Shown here in pieces: positions 8,433 to 16,576 of a stretch of 64,000 nucleotides of DNA. This DNA is from CBDBEU01 sp965204565 (lineage in GTDB: Bacteria; Pseudomonadota; Alphaproteobacteria; Rhizobiales; TMED25). Location: positions 2,108,001 to 2,172,000 of the forward strand of contig CBDBEU010000005.1 in assembly GCA_965204565.1 (NCBI GenBank). Reading direction: 5' to 3'. Numbering within the stretch: the stretch's first letter is position 1; every line of letters starts with the position of its first letter. The translations under genes and the position numbers were made by a program. Below the pieces are notes generated by a model. It did no database searches, was not told the origin of the DNA, and saw nothing but the letters and a program-made list of their open reading frames with translations.

Positions 8433-10352
8433 ATGTCGAAAGTGATTGGGATCGACCTCGGGACGACAAATTCCTGTGTCGCCGTTATGGACGGACAGGA
8501 CCCCAAGGTGATCGAGAATGCCGAAGGCGCACGCACTACGCCTTCAATGGTCGCCTTTTCGGAGGACGGCGAACGCCTAGTAGGCCTGCCGGCCAAAAGA
8601 CAGGCGGTGACAAATCCTGAAAATACCCTGTTTGCGGTGAAGCGCCTGATCGGGCGCCGCTATGACGACCCGCTGGTCGACAAGGACAAGGGTCTGGTCT
8701 CCTACAAGATTGTCAAGGGTGACAATGGCGATGCCTGGGTCGAAGCCCACGGCGCCAAACACTCACCCTCGCAGATTTCCGCTTTCGTCTTGCAGAAGAT
8801 GAAGGAAACCGCCGAATCCTATCTCGGCCAGGATGTCACCCAGGCTGTGATCACCGTTCCGGCCTACTTCAACGATGCCCAGCGCCAGGCGACCAAGGAC
8901 GCTGGCAAGATCGCAGGCCTTGAGGTTCTGCGCATCATCAACGAGCCGACGGCGGCTGCACTCGCCTATGGCCTTGACCGCAAGGACGGCGAGACTATCG
9001 CGGTCTATGACCTTGGCGGCGGCACGTTTGACATCTCGGTCCTTGAGATCGGCGATGGCGTGTTTGAAGTGAAATCGACCAATGGCGACACTTTCCTCGG
9101 CGGCGAGGATTTCGACATGCGCCTGGTCGACTATCTGGCCGATGAATTCAAGAAAGAGCAGGGTATTGATCTGCGAAGCGACCGTCTCGCTCTGCAGCGC
9201 CTGAAGGAAGCTGCGGAAAAAGCCAAGATCGAGCTGTCCTCCGCACCCCAGACCGAAATCAATCTGCCCTTCATCACTGCCGATCAGGCAGGCCCCAAGC
9301 ATCTCAACATCAAGCTGACGCGCTCCAAGTTCGAAAGCCTGGTGGATGATCTGGTCGAGCGCACCATGGCGCCGTGCATGCAGGCACTGAAGGATGCAGG
9401 CCTCAAGCCTGGCGAAATCGACGAAGTGGTTCTCGTCGGCGGCATGACCCGCATGCCCAAGGTGCAGGAGATGGTGAAGACCTATTTCGGCAAGGAGCCA
9501 CACCGCGGCGTCAATCCCGATGAAGTCGTGGCCATGGGGGCGGCGATCCAGGCCGGTGTGCTCCAAGGTGATGTGAAAGACGTTCTCCTTCTCGACGTCA
9601 CCCCGCTGTCCCTTGGCATTGAGACACTCGGTGGCGTGTTCACCCGGTTGATCGAACGCAATACGACAATTCCCACCAAGAAGAGTCAGACGTTCTCCAC
9701 CGCCGAGGACAATCAGTCGGCGGTCACCATTCGCGTCGCCCAAGGCGAGCGCGAAATGGCGTCAGACAACAAGATGCTGGGCCAGTTCGATCTCATCGGC
9801 ATCCCGTCATCACCGCGCGGCGTGCCACAGATCGAAGTCACATTCGACATTGATGCAAATGGCATCGTCAACGTGTCCGCCCAAGACAAGGCGACCGGTA
9901 AGGAACAGTCGATTCGAATTCAAGCATCCGGCGGTCTTTCCGATTCTGATATTGATCAGATGGTCCAGGATGCCGAGGCCCATGCCGACGAGGACAAGAA
10001 ACGTCGGACTTTGGTCGAGGCCAAGAACCAAGCCGAGGCGCTGGTCCATTCGAGCGAAAAGACGCTGTCCGAGCTTGGCGACAAGGTATCCGATGCCGAC
10101 AAGAGCGTCGTTGAGTCAGCGATTGCGGAATTGAAGACTGCGCTCGAAGGCGAGGACACCGACGCTATCTCTCAGAAGGCCGAGGCTCTGGCGCGGGCTT
10201 CAATGAAACTCGGTGAGGCACTTTATCAGGCCAATGCCGATGCTGACGAAGCTGACACGGACAGAGACGGTGGAGAGGCATCGGATGACGATGTTGTCGA
10301 CGCTGATTTTGAAGAAGTCAAAGACGACGAACAGCGCAAAGACGCCAGTTAA
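8433..10352 (+). CDS. dnaK: molecular chaperone DnaK (Hsp70)
   Basis: Cytoplasmic Hsp70 chaperone that binds exposed hydrophobic peptides in an ATP-driven cycle with DnaJ and GrpE. The 639-residue protein starts MSKVIGIDLGTTNSCVAV (phosphate loop 1) and has AVITVPAYFNDAQRQATKDA, the AVYDLGGGTFDISVLE phosphate-2 motif and VLVGGMTRMPKVQ. The linker DVLLLDVTPLSLGIET leads to the substrate-binding domain (about residues 390-510). The helical lid ends in an acidic tail, DADFEEVKDDE. ATG 8433 is preceded by AAGGGAAAGGA. An RpoH-type promoter lies upstream and dnaJ follows after about 125 bases. The gene is intact and under clear purifying constraint, in contrast to much of the window. Confidence 0.98.
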   Translation: MSKVIGIDLGTTNSCVAVMDGQDPKVIENAEGARTTPSMVAFSEDGERLVGLPAKRQAVTNPENTLFAVKRLIGRRYDDPLVDKDKGLVSYKIVKGDNGDAWVEAHGAKHSPSQISAFVLQKMKETAESYLGQDVTQAVITVPAYFNDAQRQATKDAGKIAGLEVLRIINEPTAAALAYGLDRKDGETIAVYDLGGGTFDISVLEIGDGVFEVKSTNGDTFLGGEDFDMRLVDYLADEFKKEQGIDLRSDRLALQRLKEAAEKAKIELSSAPQTEINLPFITADQAGPKHLNIKLTRSKFESLVDDLVERTMAPCMQALKDAGLKPGEIDEVVLVGGMTRMPKVQEMVKTYFGKEPHRGVNPDEVVAMGAAIQAGVLQGDVKDVLLLDVTPLSLGIETLGGVFTRLIERNTTIPTKKSQTFSTAEDNQSAVTIRVAQGEREMASDNKMLGQFDLIGIPSSPRGVPQIEVTFDIDANGIVNVSAQDKATGKEQSIRIQASGGLSDSDIDQMVQDAEAHADEDKKRRTLVEAKNQAEALVHSSEKTLSELGDKVSDADKSVVESAIAELKTALEGEDTDAISQKAEALARASMKLGEALYQANADADEADTDRDGGEASDDDVVDADFEEVKDDEQRKDAS

Positions 10353-10477
10353 TTCTGAAACCGGCGGCCAAGCACGCTCGCCAAAAGCACCGACATCGGT
10401 TATGCCCTCGGCTATCATCTTGCCTGATGATCGCCGCGGGCTGACCTGTGTGCGTTAGGGGGCCAACGCCACACATC

Positions 10478-11611
10478 ATGGAAAAGCGCGACTACTACGA
10501 AGTTCTGGGCGTTGGCCGCGACAGCGACGAGAAGGGTTTGAAATCCGCCTTCCGTCGCCTCGCCATGCAATATCACCCCGATCGCAACAATGGCGACAAG
10601 GAAGCCGAGGCCAAATTCAAGGAAGCCTCCGAAGCCTATGAGCACTTGAAGGACCCCCAATCACGCGCCGTTTATGATCGTTTCGGTCATGCCGCTTTCG
10701 AAGGCGGAGGCGGTCCGGCAGGCGGATTTGACGGCAATTTCGGATCTGCCTTTTCAGATATTTTTGACGAGTTCTTCGGCGACTTTATGGGCGGCGGCGG
10801 TCGCCGGCGGCGGCCTAGCGCCGGGCGTGGCTCCGATCTGCGTTACAATATGGAAATCACTCTTGAGGAGGCCTATCGCGGCAAGACCGATGAAATCACG
10901 GTGCCGATGAGCGTTTCCTGCGAGGAATGTTCCGGAACCGGTGCAAAGGAAGGCAGCGAACCAACCCAATGCACGACCTGCGGCGGTGCTGGCAAGGTGC
11001 GCACAAGCCAGGGATTCTTCACTATCGAGCGCACCTGCGCCGCATGCCAGGGCCGCGGCCAGGTGATCAGCGATCTCTGCCAATCATGCCGCGGTCAAGG
11101 GCGTGTCAGCCGCGAACGCGTTCTCGCTGTCGAGATCCCTGCCGGCGTTGAGGACGGCACCAAGATTCGATTGACCGGTGAGGGTGAGGCCGGACTGCGC
11201 GGCGGCCCGCCCGGCGATCTCTACATATTCCTTTCAGTCGCTGCCCATGACGTGTTTCAGCGCGATGGCGCCGATATTTTTTGCCGCATCCCCATCTCCA
11301 TCGCAAAGGCTGCACTGGGCGGCCACGTTGAAGTGCCAACCGTCGATGGCGGGCGCACACGCACTGCAATCCAGGAAGGAACCCAGAACGGGCGTCAGTT
11401 CCGCCTGCGGGGGAAAGGTATGCCCATACTTCGCCAAGGACGTTTCGGCGACATGTATCTGCAGGTCACGGTTGAAACACCAGTCAATTTGACCAAGCGC
11501 CAACGCGAACTCTTGACTGAATTCGAAGAAGCTTCGAATGAAAAGACTAACCCCGAAAGCCATGGATTTTTCTCCAAGGTCAAAGAATTCTGGGATGGGC
11601 TTGGCGAGTGA
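10478..11611 (+). CDS. dnaJ: molecular chaperone DnaJ (Hsp40)
   Basis: Co-chaperone that delivers substrates to DnaK and stimulates its ATPase. The 377-residue protein has an N-terminal J domain with the HPD motif (QYHPDRNNGD) and a Gly/Phe-rich linker at about residues 75-115. Four zinc-binding repeats follow (CEECSGTG, CTTCGGAG, CAACQGRG, CQSCRGQG) at about residues 145-215, then the C-terminal peptide-binding barrels. ATG 10478 begins the family-standard KRDYYEVLGV; an upstream GTG at 10448 adds residues not found in the family. An AGGGGG sequence at 10457-10462 is a distant ribosome-binding candidate. Probably co-transcribed with dnaK. Intact. Confidence 0.97.
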   Translation: MEKRDYYEVLGVGRDSDEKGLKSAFRRLAMQYHPDRNNGDKEAEAKFKEASEAYEHLKDPQSRAVYDRFGHAAFEGGGGPAGGFDGNFGSAFSDIFDEFFGDFMGGGGRRRRPSAGRGSDLRYNMEITLEEAYRGKTDEITVPMSVSCEECSGTGAKEGSEPTQCTTCGGAGKVRTSQGFFTIERTCAACQGRGQVISDLCQSCRGQGRVSRERVLAVEIPAGVEDGTKIRLTGEGEAGLRGGPPGDLYIFLSVAAHDVFQRDGADIFCRIPISIAKAALGGHVEVPTVDGGRTRTAIQEGTQNGRQFRLRGKGMPILRQGRFGDMYLQVTVETPVNLTKRQRELLTEFEEASNEKTNPESHGFFSKVKEFWDGLGE

Positions 11612-11716
11612 TGAACGCAGGCGCTTGCCAGGTGGTCTTGCCTTGCTCTCGCGCCAGCGTCACCGGTAATGTAAGCTGGGTCGGATTGAACCGGACACAT
11701 AGATCGGGATTGAAAA

Positions 11717-12012
11717 ATGCCAAAGGGTTTATTGGGTCGTACGTCTTGATGTCACCGACGCGGAAGTATTCAAGCGCTCCCACGTTGATCGGCGATGCGG
11801 GCAGAAAACATGACGCCCGCTATTTTGTCTGAGGCGGATCGCATCAGGCTGTTGAGGGCTCATCACGCAGCCGCAATGTGGTTGTCGAATTTCCGCCCTA
11901 TCCAGCAACCCTCGACTTCTACAACTCGGCCGAATACGCCGAACCACTCGCCATGCGCAAACAGGCGGCAGAGTCTGACTTTCTGATCATTGAGGGCTTG
12001 GATGATACCTGA
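11717..12012 (+). pseudogene. DUF1330 family protein, frameshifted
   Basis: ATG 11717 begins MPKG. After a one-base shift the frame reads GYWVVRLDVTDAEVFKRS, and the last part reads VVVEFPPYPATLDFYNSAEY followed by EPLAMRKQAAESDFLIIEG, the C-terminal half of a DUF1330 protein (about 95 residues, dimeric ferredoxin-like fold). At least two frameshifts, near 11730 and between 11800 and 11860, prevent a full product. The family's function is unknown. It lies between dnaJ and dapB. Confidence 0.75.
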
Positions 12013-12072
12013 ACGCATTTTCCTGCAGCACGGCATTGTTCGGTCGTGCAAGCATGACCGAGCAACCGTGTC

Positions 12073-12891
12073 ATGACTACGCAAGCCGACATGAAACTGG
12101 TCGTTGTTGGAGCCGGCGGGCGCATGGCACGCGAACTGGTGCGCGCCATTGCGCGCATCGATGGCGTCACGCTGGCTGGCGCCAGTGAGGCTGCGGGCTC
12201 TGCCCATCTGGGCGCTGACGCCTCCTTGCTCGCAGGGCTTGAACCATCGGGGATATTGATTACTGACGACCCTCTGCCGCTTTTTGCCGCAGCCGAAGGC
12301 GTGGTCGATTTCACCGCACCCACTGCAACTCTTTCCCATGCAGCACTGGCTGCGCAGGCACGCATAGTTCACGTTATCGGCACGACTGGCCTCAGCGACG
12401 AGGACGACGACGCCATCGCCGCCGCCGCGCACCACACAACTATCGTCAAGGCTGGCAATATGAGCCTGGGGGTCAATCTTCTCACCGCTCTGGTCAGCAA
12501 GGTGGCCCGCGCACTTGATGAGGATTTCGACATCGAAATTGTCGAAATGCATCATCGCCACAAGGTCGACGCACCGTCCGGAACCGCGCTGATGCTGGGC
12601 CGTGCCGCCGCCGAAGGCCGCAATGTCTCTTTTGAGGAAAAGGCCGTGCTCGCGCGCGAAGGCCTAACCGGCGCCCGCCAACGCGGCGACATCGGCTTTG
12701 CCACTCTGCGCGGGGGAATGGTTGTCGGCGAACACCAGACCATTTTCGCCGCTGATGGCGAGCGCGTAGTGCTGTCGCATATTGCCTCCGATCGCGGCAT
12801 ATTCGCCATCGGCGCGGTAAAGGCGGCGCTATGGGCTCACGAACGCGGACCGGGCCTGTTTTCGATGACTGACGTTCTTGGAATTGAATGA
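12073..12891 (+). CDS. dapB: 4-hydroxy-tetrahydrodipicolinate reductase
   Basis: NAD(P)H-dependent reductase of the lysine and meso-diaminopimelate pathway, acting in the cytoplasm and feeding cell-wall synthesis. The 272-residue protein has the N-terminal Rossmann motif VVVGAGGRMARELV, VDFTAPTATLSHAALAA, the GTTGL loop and KAGNMSLGVNLL. The catalytic signature EMHHRHKVDAPSGTAL is at about residues 157-172. ATG 12073 is used; ATG 12091, just before KLVVVGAGG, is also possible, and neither has a clear ribosome-binding sequence. The phosphoglycerate mutase gene follows after 25 bases. Intact. Confidence 0.95.
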   Translation: MTTQADMKLVVVGAGGRMARELVRAIARIDGVTLAGASEAAGSAHLGADASLLAGLEPSGILITDDPLPLFAAAEGVVDFTAPTATLSHAALAAQARIVHVIGTTGLSDEDDDAIAAAAHHTTIVKAGNMSLGVNLLTALVSKVARALDEDFDIEIVEMHHRHKVDAPSGTALMLGRAAAEGRNVSFEEKAVLAREGLTGARQRGDIGFATLRGGMVVGEHQTIFAADGERVVLSHIASDRGIFAIGAVKAALWAHERGPGLFSMTDVLGIE

Positions 12892-12916
12892 TTTCAGCAA
12901 ACAATGAGGAACCGAG

Positions 12917-13537
12917 ATGACCAATCTGCTGGTGCTCGTCCGTCATGGCGAAAGCGAGTGGAACAAACTCAACCTGTTCACCGGCTGGCACGATATCGGG
13001 CTCACGGAAAACGGAATCGCAGAAGCGACGAAGGGCGCGCGCGCGCTGGCAGCTGAAGGGCTGAAATTTGACCTGGCTTTCACCAGCGCTCTTAAACGCG
13101 CGCAGGAGACCCTCGGCATCATGCTGGACGTACTGGGCCAGAGCGATATTCCGGTCACCAAGGATCAGGCACTCAACGAGCGCGACTATGGCGACCTCAC
13201 GGGCCTCAACAAGGACGATGTCCGCACACGATGGGGCGACGAGCAGGTCCACATCTGGCGCCGGTCGTTTGATGTGCCACCGCCGGGAGGCGAAAGCCTG
13301 AGGGATACCGCAGCGCGCACCCTACCCTATTATCATGAGCATATTCACCCGCAGGTGCTGGCCGGCAAAACGGTCCTGGTTGCAGCACACGGCAATTCAT
13401 TGCGCTCGATCGTGATGGAAATCGAAGGCCTCGGCGGTGATGAGATCGTCAAGCGTGAACTCGCCACCGGCGTTCCGATTATCTACGAACTGAATGCGCA
13501 AGGCCGCCCGATCTCCAAACGTGATCTCGCCGCCTGA
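12917..13537 (+). CDS. gpmA: 2,3-bisphosphoglycerate-dependent phosphoglycerate mutase
   Basis: Interconverts 3- and 2-phosphoglycerate in glycolysis and gluconeogenesis. The 206-residue protein has the catalytic LVRHGESEWNKLNLFTGW motif, with the phosphohistidine at about residue 10. Other landmarks are TSALKRAQETL, the ALNERDYGDLTGLNK acid loop and the second catalytic His in VAAHGNSLRSIV. This short form lacking the C-terminal extension is usual in alphaproteobacteria. ATG 12917 follows a GAGGAAC ribosome-binding sequence. It sits directly downstream of dapB, probably co-transcribed. Intact. Confidence 0.95.
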   Translation: MTNLLVLVRHGESEWNKLNLFTGWHDIGLTENGIAEATKGARALAAEGLKFDLAFTSALKRAQETLGIMLDVLGQSDIPVTKDQALNERDYGDLTGLNKDDVRTRWGDEQVHIWRRSFDVPPPGGESLRDTAARTLPYYHEHIHPQVLAGKTVLVAAHGNSLRSIVMEIEGLGGDEIVKRELATGVPIIYELNAQGRPISKRDLAA

Positions 13538-13580
13538 CCTGCAGGGGCGCAATCACACGAACGCCCAGTAATCTGTCCGA

Positions 13581-14567
13581 TCACACTTCGGCGTCGAACA
13601 GCTGTGTCCCGTTTCCCGGTGAGGCTTCCCAGCCAATAATCGCCTGCTTGCGGGCAAGTCCCCAATGGTAGCCGCCGAGCGTCCCGGATTTACGCAGTAC
13701 CCGGTGGCAGGGCACTACAAAAGATATCGGATTGCGCCCAACCGCCGAGCCGACGGCACGCGCCGCTTTTGGATTTCCGATATGGCGTGCAATGTCGGAA
13801 TAGGTAGTGGCAAAGCCCTTGGGTATGCACATCAGCGTGCGCCACACTGAAACATCGAATTCGGTGCCGATGAGGACCACATCGAGCTTTCTCGGCGTCG
13901 CCACCCCATCCCCGCCAAAGATCGTACCGACATAAGAAGCGGTTACGCTCGCATCTTCGCTGAACCGGGCGCGAGGCCAACGGCTCTTCATGTCGGCAAG
14001 CGCAGCCGCACGACCTTCCGGGCAGGTGCACGGGGTTTGCGAACCAGCCGGTTCGTGATCATCTGCGAACGCGATCCCCGCAAGTCCGCGCTCGGTAACC
14101 ACCAACAGACAGATGCCGAATGGTGAATCATGAAAACCGTATGTGAGCTCAAGCCCCGCACCGCCGGTCTTGTAGTCGCCCGGCGTCATTGCCTCATAGG
14201 AGACAAACAAATCGTGCAATCGGCCAGGACCCGACAGGCCAACCTCATAGGCGGTATCCAGAACGCTTTCACTTTGGCGCAGGAGATGGCGCGCATGGTC
14301 AACCGTCAGCGTTTGCAGGAATGCCTTGGGGCTGATCCCCGCCCATCGCGTGAACAGCCGCTGGAAATGGAAATAACTTAGCCCGACATGGCTCGCGATC
14401 TCATCAAGCGTCGGCTGCTGTGTTGAATATTCGGTGATGAAGGCGATCGCCTTGGCGACAACGCTATAGTCGCGCGCCCGCACCTCGGGCGCAGCGGTCG
14501 GAGACCCTGCAACCTCGCTATCGGTCGAAAGCGTAGCCATATGGTCTTGGTGCAACTCGCCTAACAT
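13581..14567 (-). CDS. Ada-like AraC-type regulator / O6-methylguanine-DNA methyltransferase
   Basis: A 328-residue protein combining an AraC-type double helix-turn-helix (about residues 40-130; TLDEIASHVGLSYFHFQRLF and VLDTAYEVGLSGPGRLHDLF) with a C-terminal O6-alkylguanine-DNA alkyltransferase domain (about residues 145-320). The latter carries the suicide cysteine in VPCHRVLRKSGTLGGY. It lacks the N-terminal zinc-bound methylphosphotriester-sensing domain of classical Ada, so it probably repairs O6-alkylguanine and may regulate differently. ATG 14567 has a strong GGAGG six bases upstream; an in-frame ATG at 14540 is weaker. Its start overlaps the end of the DUF1127 gene by a few bases, suggesting translational coupling. 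Intact. Confidence 0.87.
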   Translation of the reverse strand: MLGELHQDHMATLSTDSEVAGSPTAAPEVRARDYSVVAKAIAFITEYSTQQPTLDEIASHVGLSYFHFQRLFTRWAGISPKAFLQTLTVDHARHLLRQSESVLDTAYEVGLSGPGRLHDLFVSYEAMTPGDYKTGGAGLELTYGFHDSPFGICLLVVTERGLAGIAFADDHEPAGSQTPCTCPEGRAAALADMKSRWPRARFSEDASVTASYVGTIFGGDGVATPRKLDVVLIGTEFDVSVWRTLMCIPKGFATTYSDIARHIGNPKAARAVGSAVGRNPISFVVPCHRVLRKSGTLGGYHWGLARKQAIIGWEASPGNGTQLFDAEV

Positions 14568-14806
14568 GTCCCACCTCCATGAACCGGCCGATTGCATGCT
14601 TGGGTGTTACGGAATTGAGGCCGGCCTGCTAAGCCAGACTGAGGCCAGATCCCGCAATTCCAAGAAGGGCGACTGGCTTCAAAATCGGCTTGCGATCGCG
14701 TCAACCCGAGATCGGCCAGCCCGTCATCATCAAGCATACTGAGTTTCCTGCGTGATCGTGCAATTTCACGCGCATGCAAAATCCACTCGATCTGGCATCG
14801 TAACAT
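14561..14806 (-). CDS. small DUF1127-domain protein
   Basis: An 81-residue protein whose central part, RKLSMLDDDGLADLGLTRSQ followed by ADFEASRPSW, is the DUF1127 (YjiS-like) motif of an Arg-rich helix, L-x-D-x-x-L-x-D-(I/L)-G-(I/L)-(T/S)-R. In rhizobia, small DUF1127 proteins have been linked to phosphate and carbon metabolism and RNA interactions. This copy is longer than usual because about 30 residues follow the motif, possibly through loss of the original stop. ATG 14806 has GGAGG eight bases upstream, better than the TTG at 14812. Its stop overlaps the start of the ada-like gene. Confidence 0.72.
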   Translation of the reverse strand: MLRCQIEWILHAREIARSRRKLSMLDDDGLADLGLTRSQADFEASRPSWNCGIWPQSGLAGRPQFRNTQACNRPVHGGGTC

Positions 14807-14910
14807 CTCCAATACCTCCGCAAAGCAGACACCGGCTGTGTGATGGAGTCCTAAAGTTCATTAAAGCGATCCGACACCCGATACTTGCGCCACGGTTCCG
14901 GGCAACTGTT

Positions 14911-14957
14911 TAGGGTCTGGACTCATTATAGCCACGAGATGAGGGCTGCGGCGCGAG
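14911..14957 (-). mobile_element. terminal fragment of an IS5/IS427-like element inside allantoicase
   Basis: The reverse complement of this 47-base stretch matches the right end of the IS5/IS427-like element at 33300-34032. Shared blocks are ACTCATT-TAGCCACGAGATG and AGGGCTGCGGCG. Directly after it the sequence continues in allantoicase frame, so the fragment marks where the 5' part of that gene was lost. The stretch 14807-14910 holds no recognised gene. Confidence 0.7.
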
Positions 14958-15284
14958 CCGGGCCATGACTGGATGATCGTCGAGCTCGGCCATGCCGGCC
15001 TGATCGAGCGCATTGAGGTCGATACCGCCCATTTCAAGGGAAACTATCCTGATATTTGTTCGGTGCACGGCGCAATGATCACCGCTGGCACCAGGCAATC
15101 GATCATTACCCAGTCGATGTTCTGGGAGGAGGTGCTGCTCGAGCACAAGCTCGGGCCTGATGCCGTTCACGTATTCGAAGCCGACCGTCTTTCCGCGTCC
15201 GCTCCGGTCAGCCATGTGCGCCTTGCGATCCACCCCGATGGCGGCATTTCGCGGTTTCGCGTGTTCGGCAGGCTTGTCTCCTGA
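14955..15284 (+). pseudogene. alc: allantoicase, C-terminal fragment
   Basis: Allantoicase hydrolyses allantoate to ureidoglycolate and urea. Only about 110 residues remain, beginning at the IS fragment with EPGHDWMIVELGHAGLIERI, then EVDTAHFKGNYPDICSV, FWEEVLLEHKLGPDAVHVFE and VSHVRLAIHPDGGISRFRVF. These match the second repeat of the allantoicase fold. The first repeat (about 200 residues) is gone. A ureidoglycolate lyase remnant starts three bases after the stop, the usual operon order, which supports the identification. Confidence 0.82.
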
Positions 15285-15286
15285 GT

Positions 15287-15782
15287 GTGGCGCTTGAGGT
15301 CGAAGCGCTGGCCCCGCAGGCTTTCCGGCCATTTGGCGATGTGATCATGACCGAGGGCGCCGAGCAGCGTGTTATCAATCAAGGCACCACCACGCGCTTC
15401 CATGATCTTGCCAATATCGATGTCGGTAATGAGGACGGCGCGCCGCTGATATCGATATTCCGCGCGGTTGCACGACCGCGCCCATTGCAAATCGCCATGC
15501 TGGAGCGTCACCCGCTTGGCAGCCAGGCATTCTTTCTGCTGTCGAACGAGGACTGGATCGTGGTGGTGACCCAAGGCGCGGACCGGCCGAGGCTTTGAAA
15601 CCATGAAGTGTTTCCGCGCCAGGGGCGATCAGGGGATCAACTATCGTGCTTGCGTCTGGCACCACCCGCTTGTGGTTCTGGCACCTTGTCAGGATTTCAT
15701 CGTGGTCGATCGCGGCGGTAAAGGTGATAACCTTGAAGAGTGCCCGTTTTCACCGGCGGACGTCAGAACCATCGACGTTTGA
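15287..15782 (+). pseudogene. allA: ureidoglycolate lyase, frameshifted
   Basis: Ureidoglycolate lyase converts ureidoglycolate to glyoxylate and urea. The first 103 residues (from GTG 15287) include EALAPQAFRPFGDVI, RAVARPRPLQIAMLERHPLG and SQAFFLLSNEDWIVVV. A +1 shift near 15590 moves the remainder into another frame: RARGDQGINYRACVWHHPLV, then VLAPCQDFIVVDRGGKGDNL, ending at TGA 15780-15782. Together the pieces make a normal cupin-fold protein of about 165 residues, so one indel inactivates it. It directly follows the allantoicase remnant. Confidence 0.85.
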
Positions 15783-15809
15783 CAAACCTGCCCGTCCGGG
15801 AGTTTGCGT

Positions 15810-16346
15810 ATGAATGTGGCTGAGCCGCATTGCCTTGCCGCACGTTTTCTTGACGTCATCGAACGGGATATCGTTCCGCTGACGCGGGCCAATATTGCGC
15901 GCGGCGACAAGATGTTCGGCACTGCCATCTTGTTGAAAAGCGATCTGTCACTGGCGACCGCAGGCACCAATGAGGAGACGGTCAATCCGCTGCATCATGG
16001 CGAAATCTCGGCGCTGAATGTTTACGCAAAGCTGCCTGAAACGTAGCGCCCGGCACCAGCGGAGTGTTATTTTCTGACCAGCCATGAGCCGTGCCCGCTC
16101 TGCCTTTCGGCCATCACCTGGGCGGGCTTTGACAATTTCACCCATCTGTTCAGCTATGCCGATATGCGCGATGCGTTTTCGATCCCGCACGATCTGCGCA
16201 TTCTGGAAGAGGTGTTCGGCGTGCAAGCGGGCGCCTACCGGCGCTCCAACGCCTATTGGAAGGCGCAAAGCATTGCCGGCATCTACCGGGAGTTGTCGGA
16301 GGTCTACCAGTCGGCAGCCGGCAAGCACGCCATTCCACTCGCCTGA
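15810..16346 (+). pseudogene. nucleoside/guanine deaminase-like protein with one in-frame amber stop
   Basis: The same frame is open from ATG 15810 to TGA 16344-16346 apart from a single TAG at 16044-16046. The product would be a zinc-dependent CDA-fold deaminase of about 178 residues. It shows HHGEISALN (zinc His and catalytic Glu) near residue 65 and SHEPCPLCLSAITWAG (PCxxC zinc ligands) near residue 95, with a C-terminal FDNFTHLFSYADMRDAFSIP segment. Next to allantoin-pathway remnants, a purine deaminase role is likely. One nonsense mutation is the only lesion, so decay is recent, or readthrough could still give product. Confidence 0.78.
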
Positions 16347-16576
16347 AGACCTCGGCGGGAAATGCCAGTATTCCGGCCGAATATCCGCATCAATAATGTT
16401 GATGATGACTCAGCAATTTCCTGTAGGATTATTTTTGCTCATTATCAATTTGTTGGGGAAGGTCTACGCGTTTTCTTTCGTGGGCTTTTTGCGCCGGCCC
16501 GTTTTTCGTCGTGCCATCCACCGCCCGCAATGCGATCCACGCACCTGCTCCATCGGCAGTTGAGAGAGGCTCTCAG

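Noticed and set aside
8763..9743. Long minus-strand open frame opposite dnaK
   Set aside because: It is the antisense of a highly conserved chaperone gene; the high GC of third positions keeps the shadow frame open, and the translated sequence matches no family.
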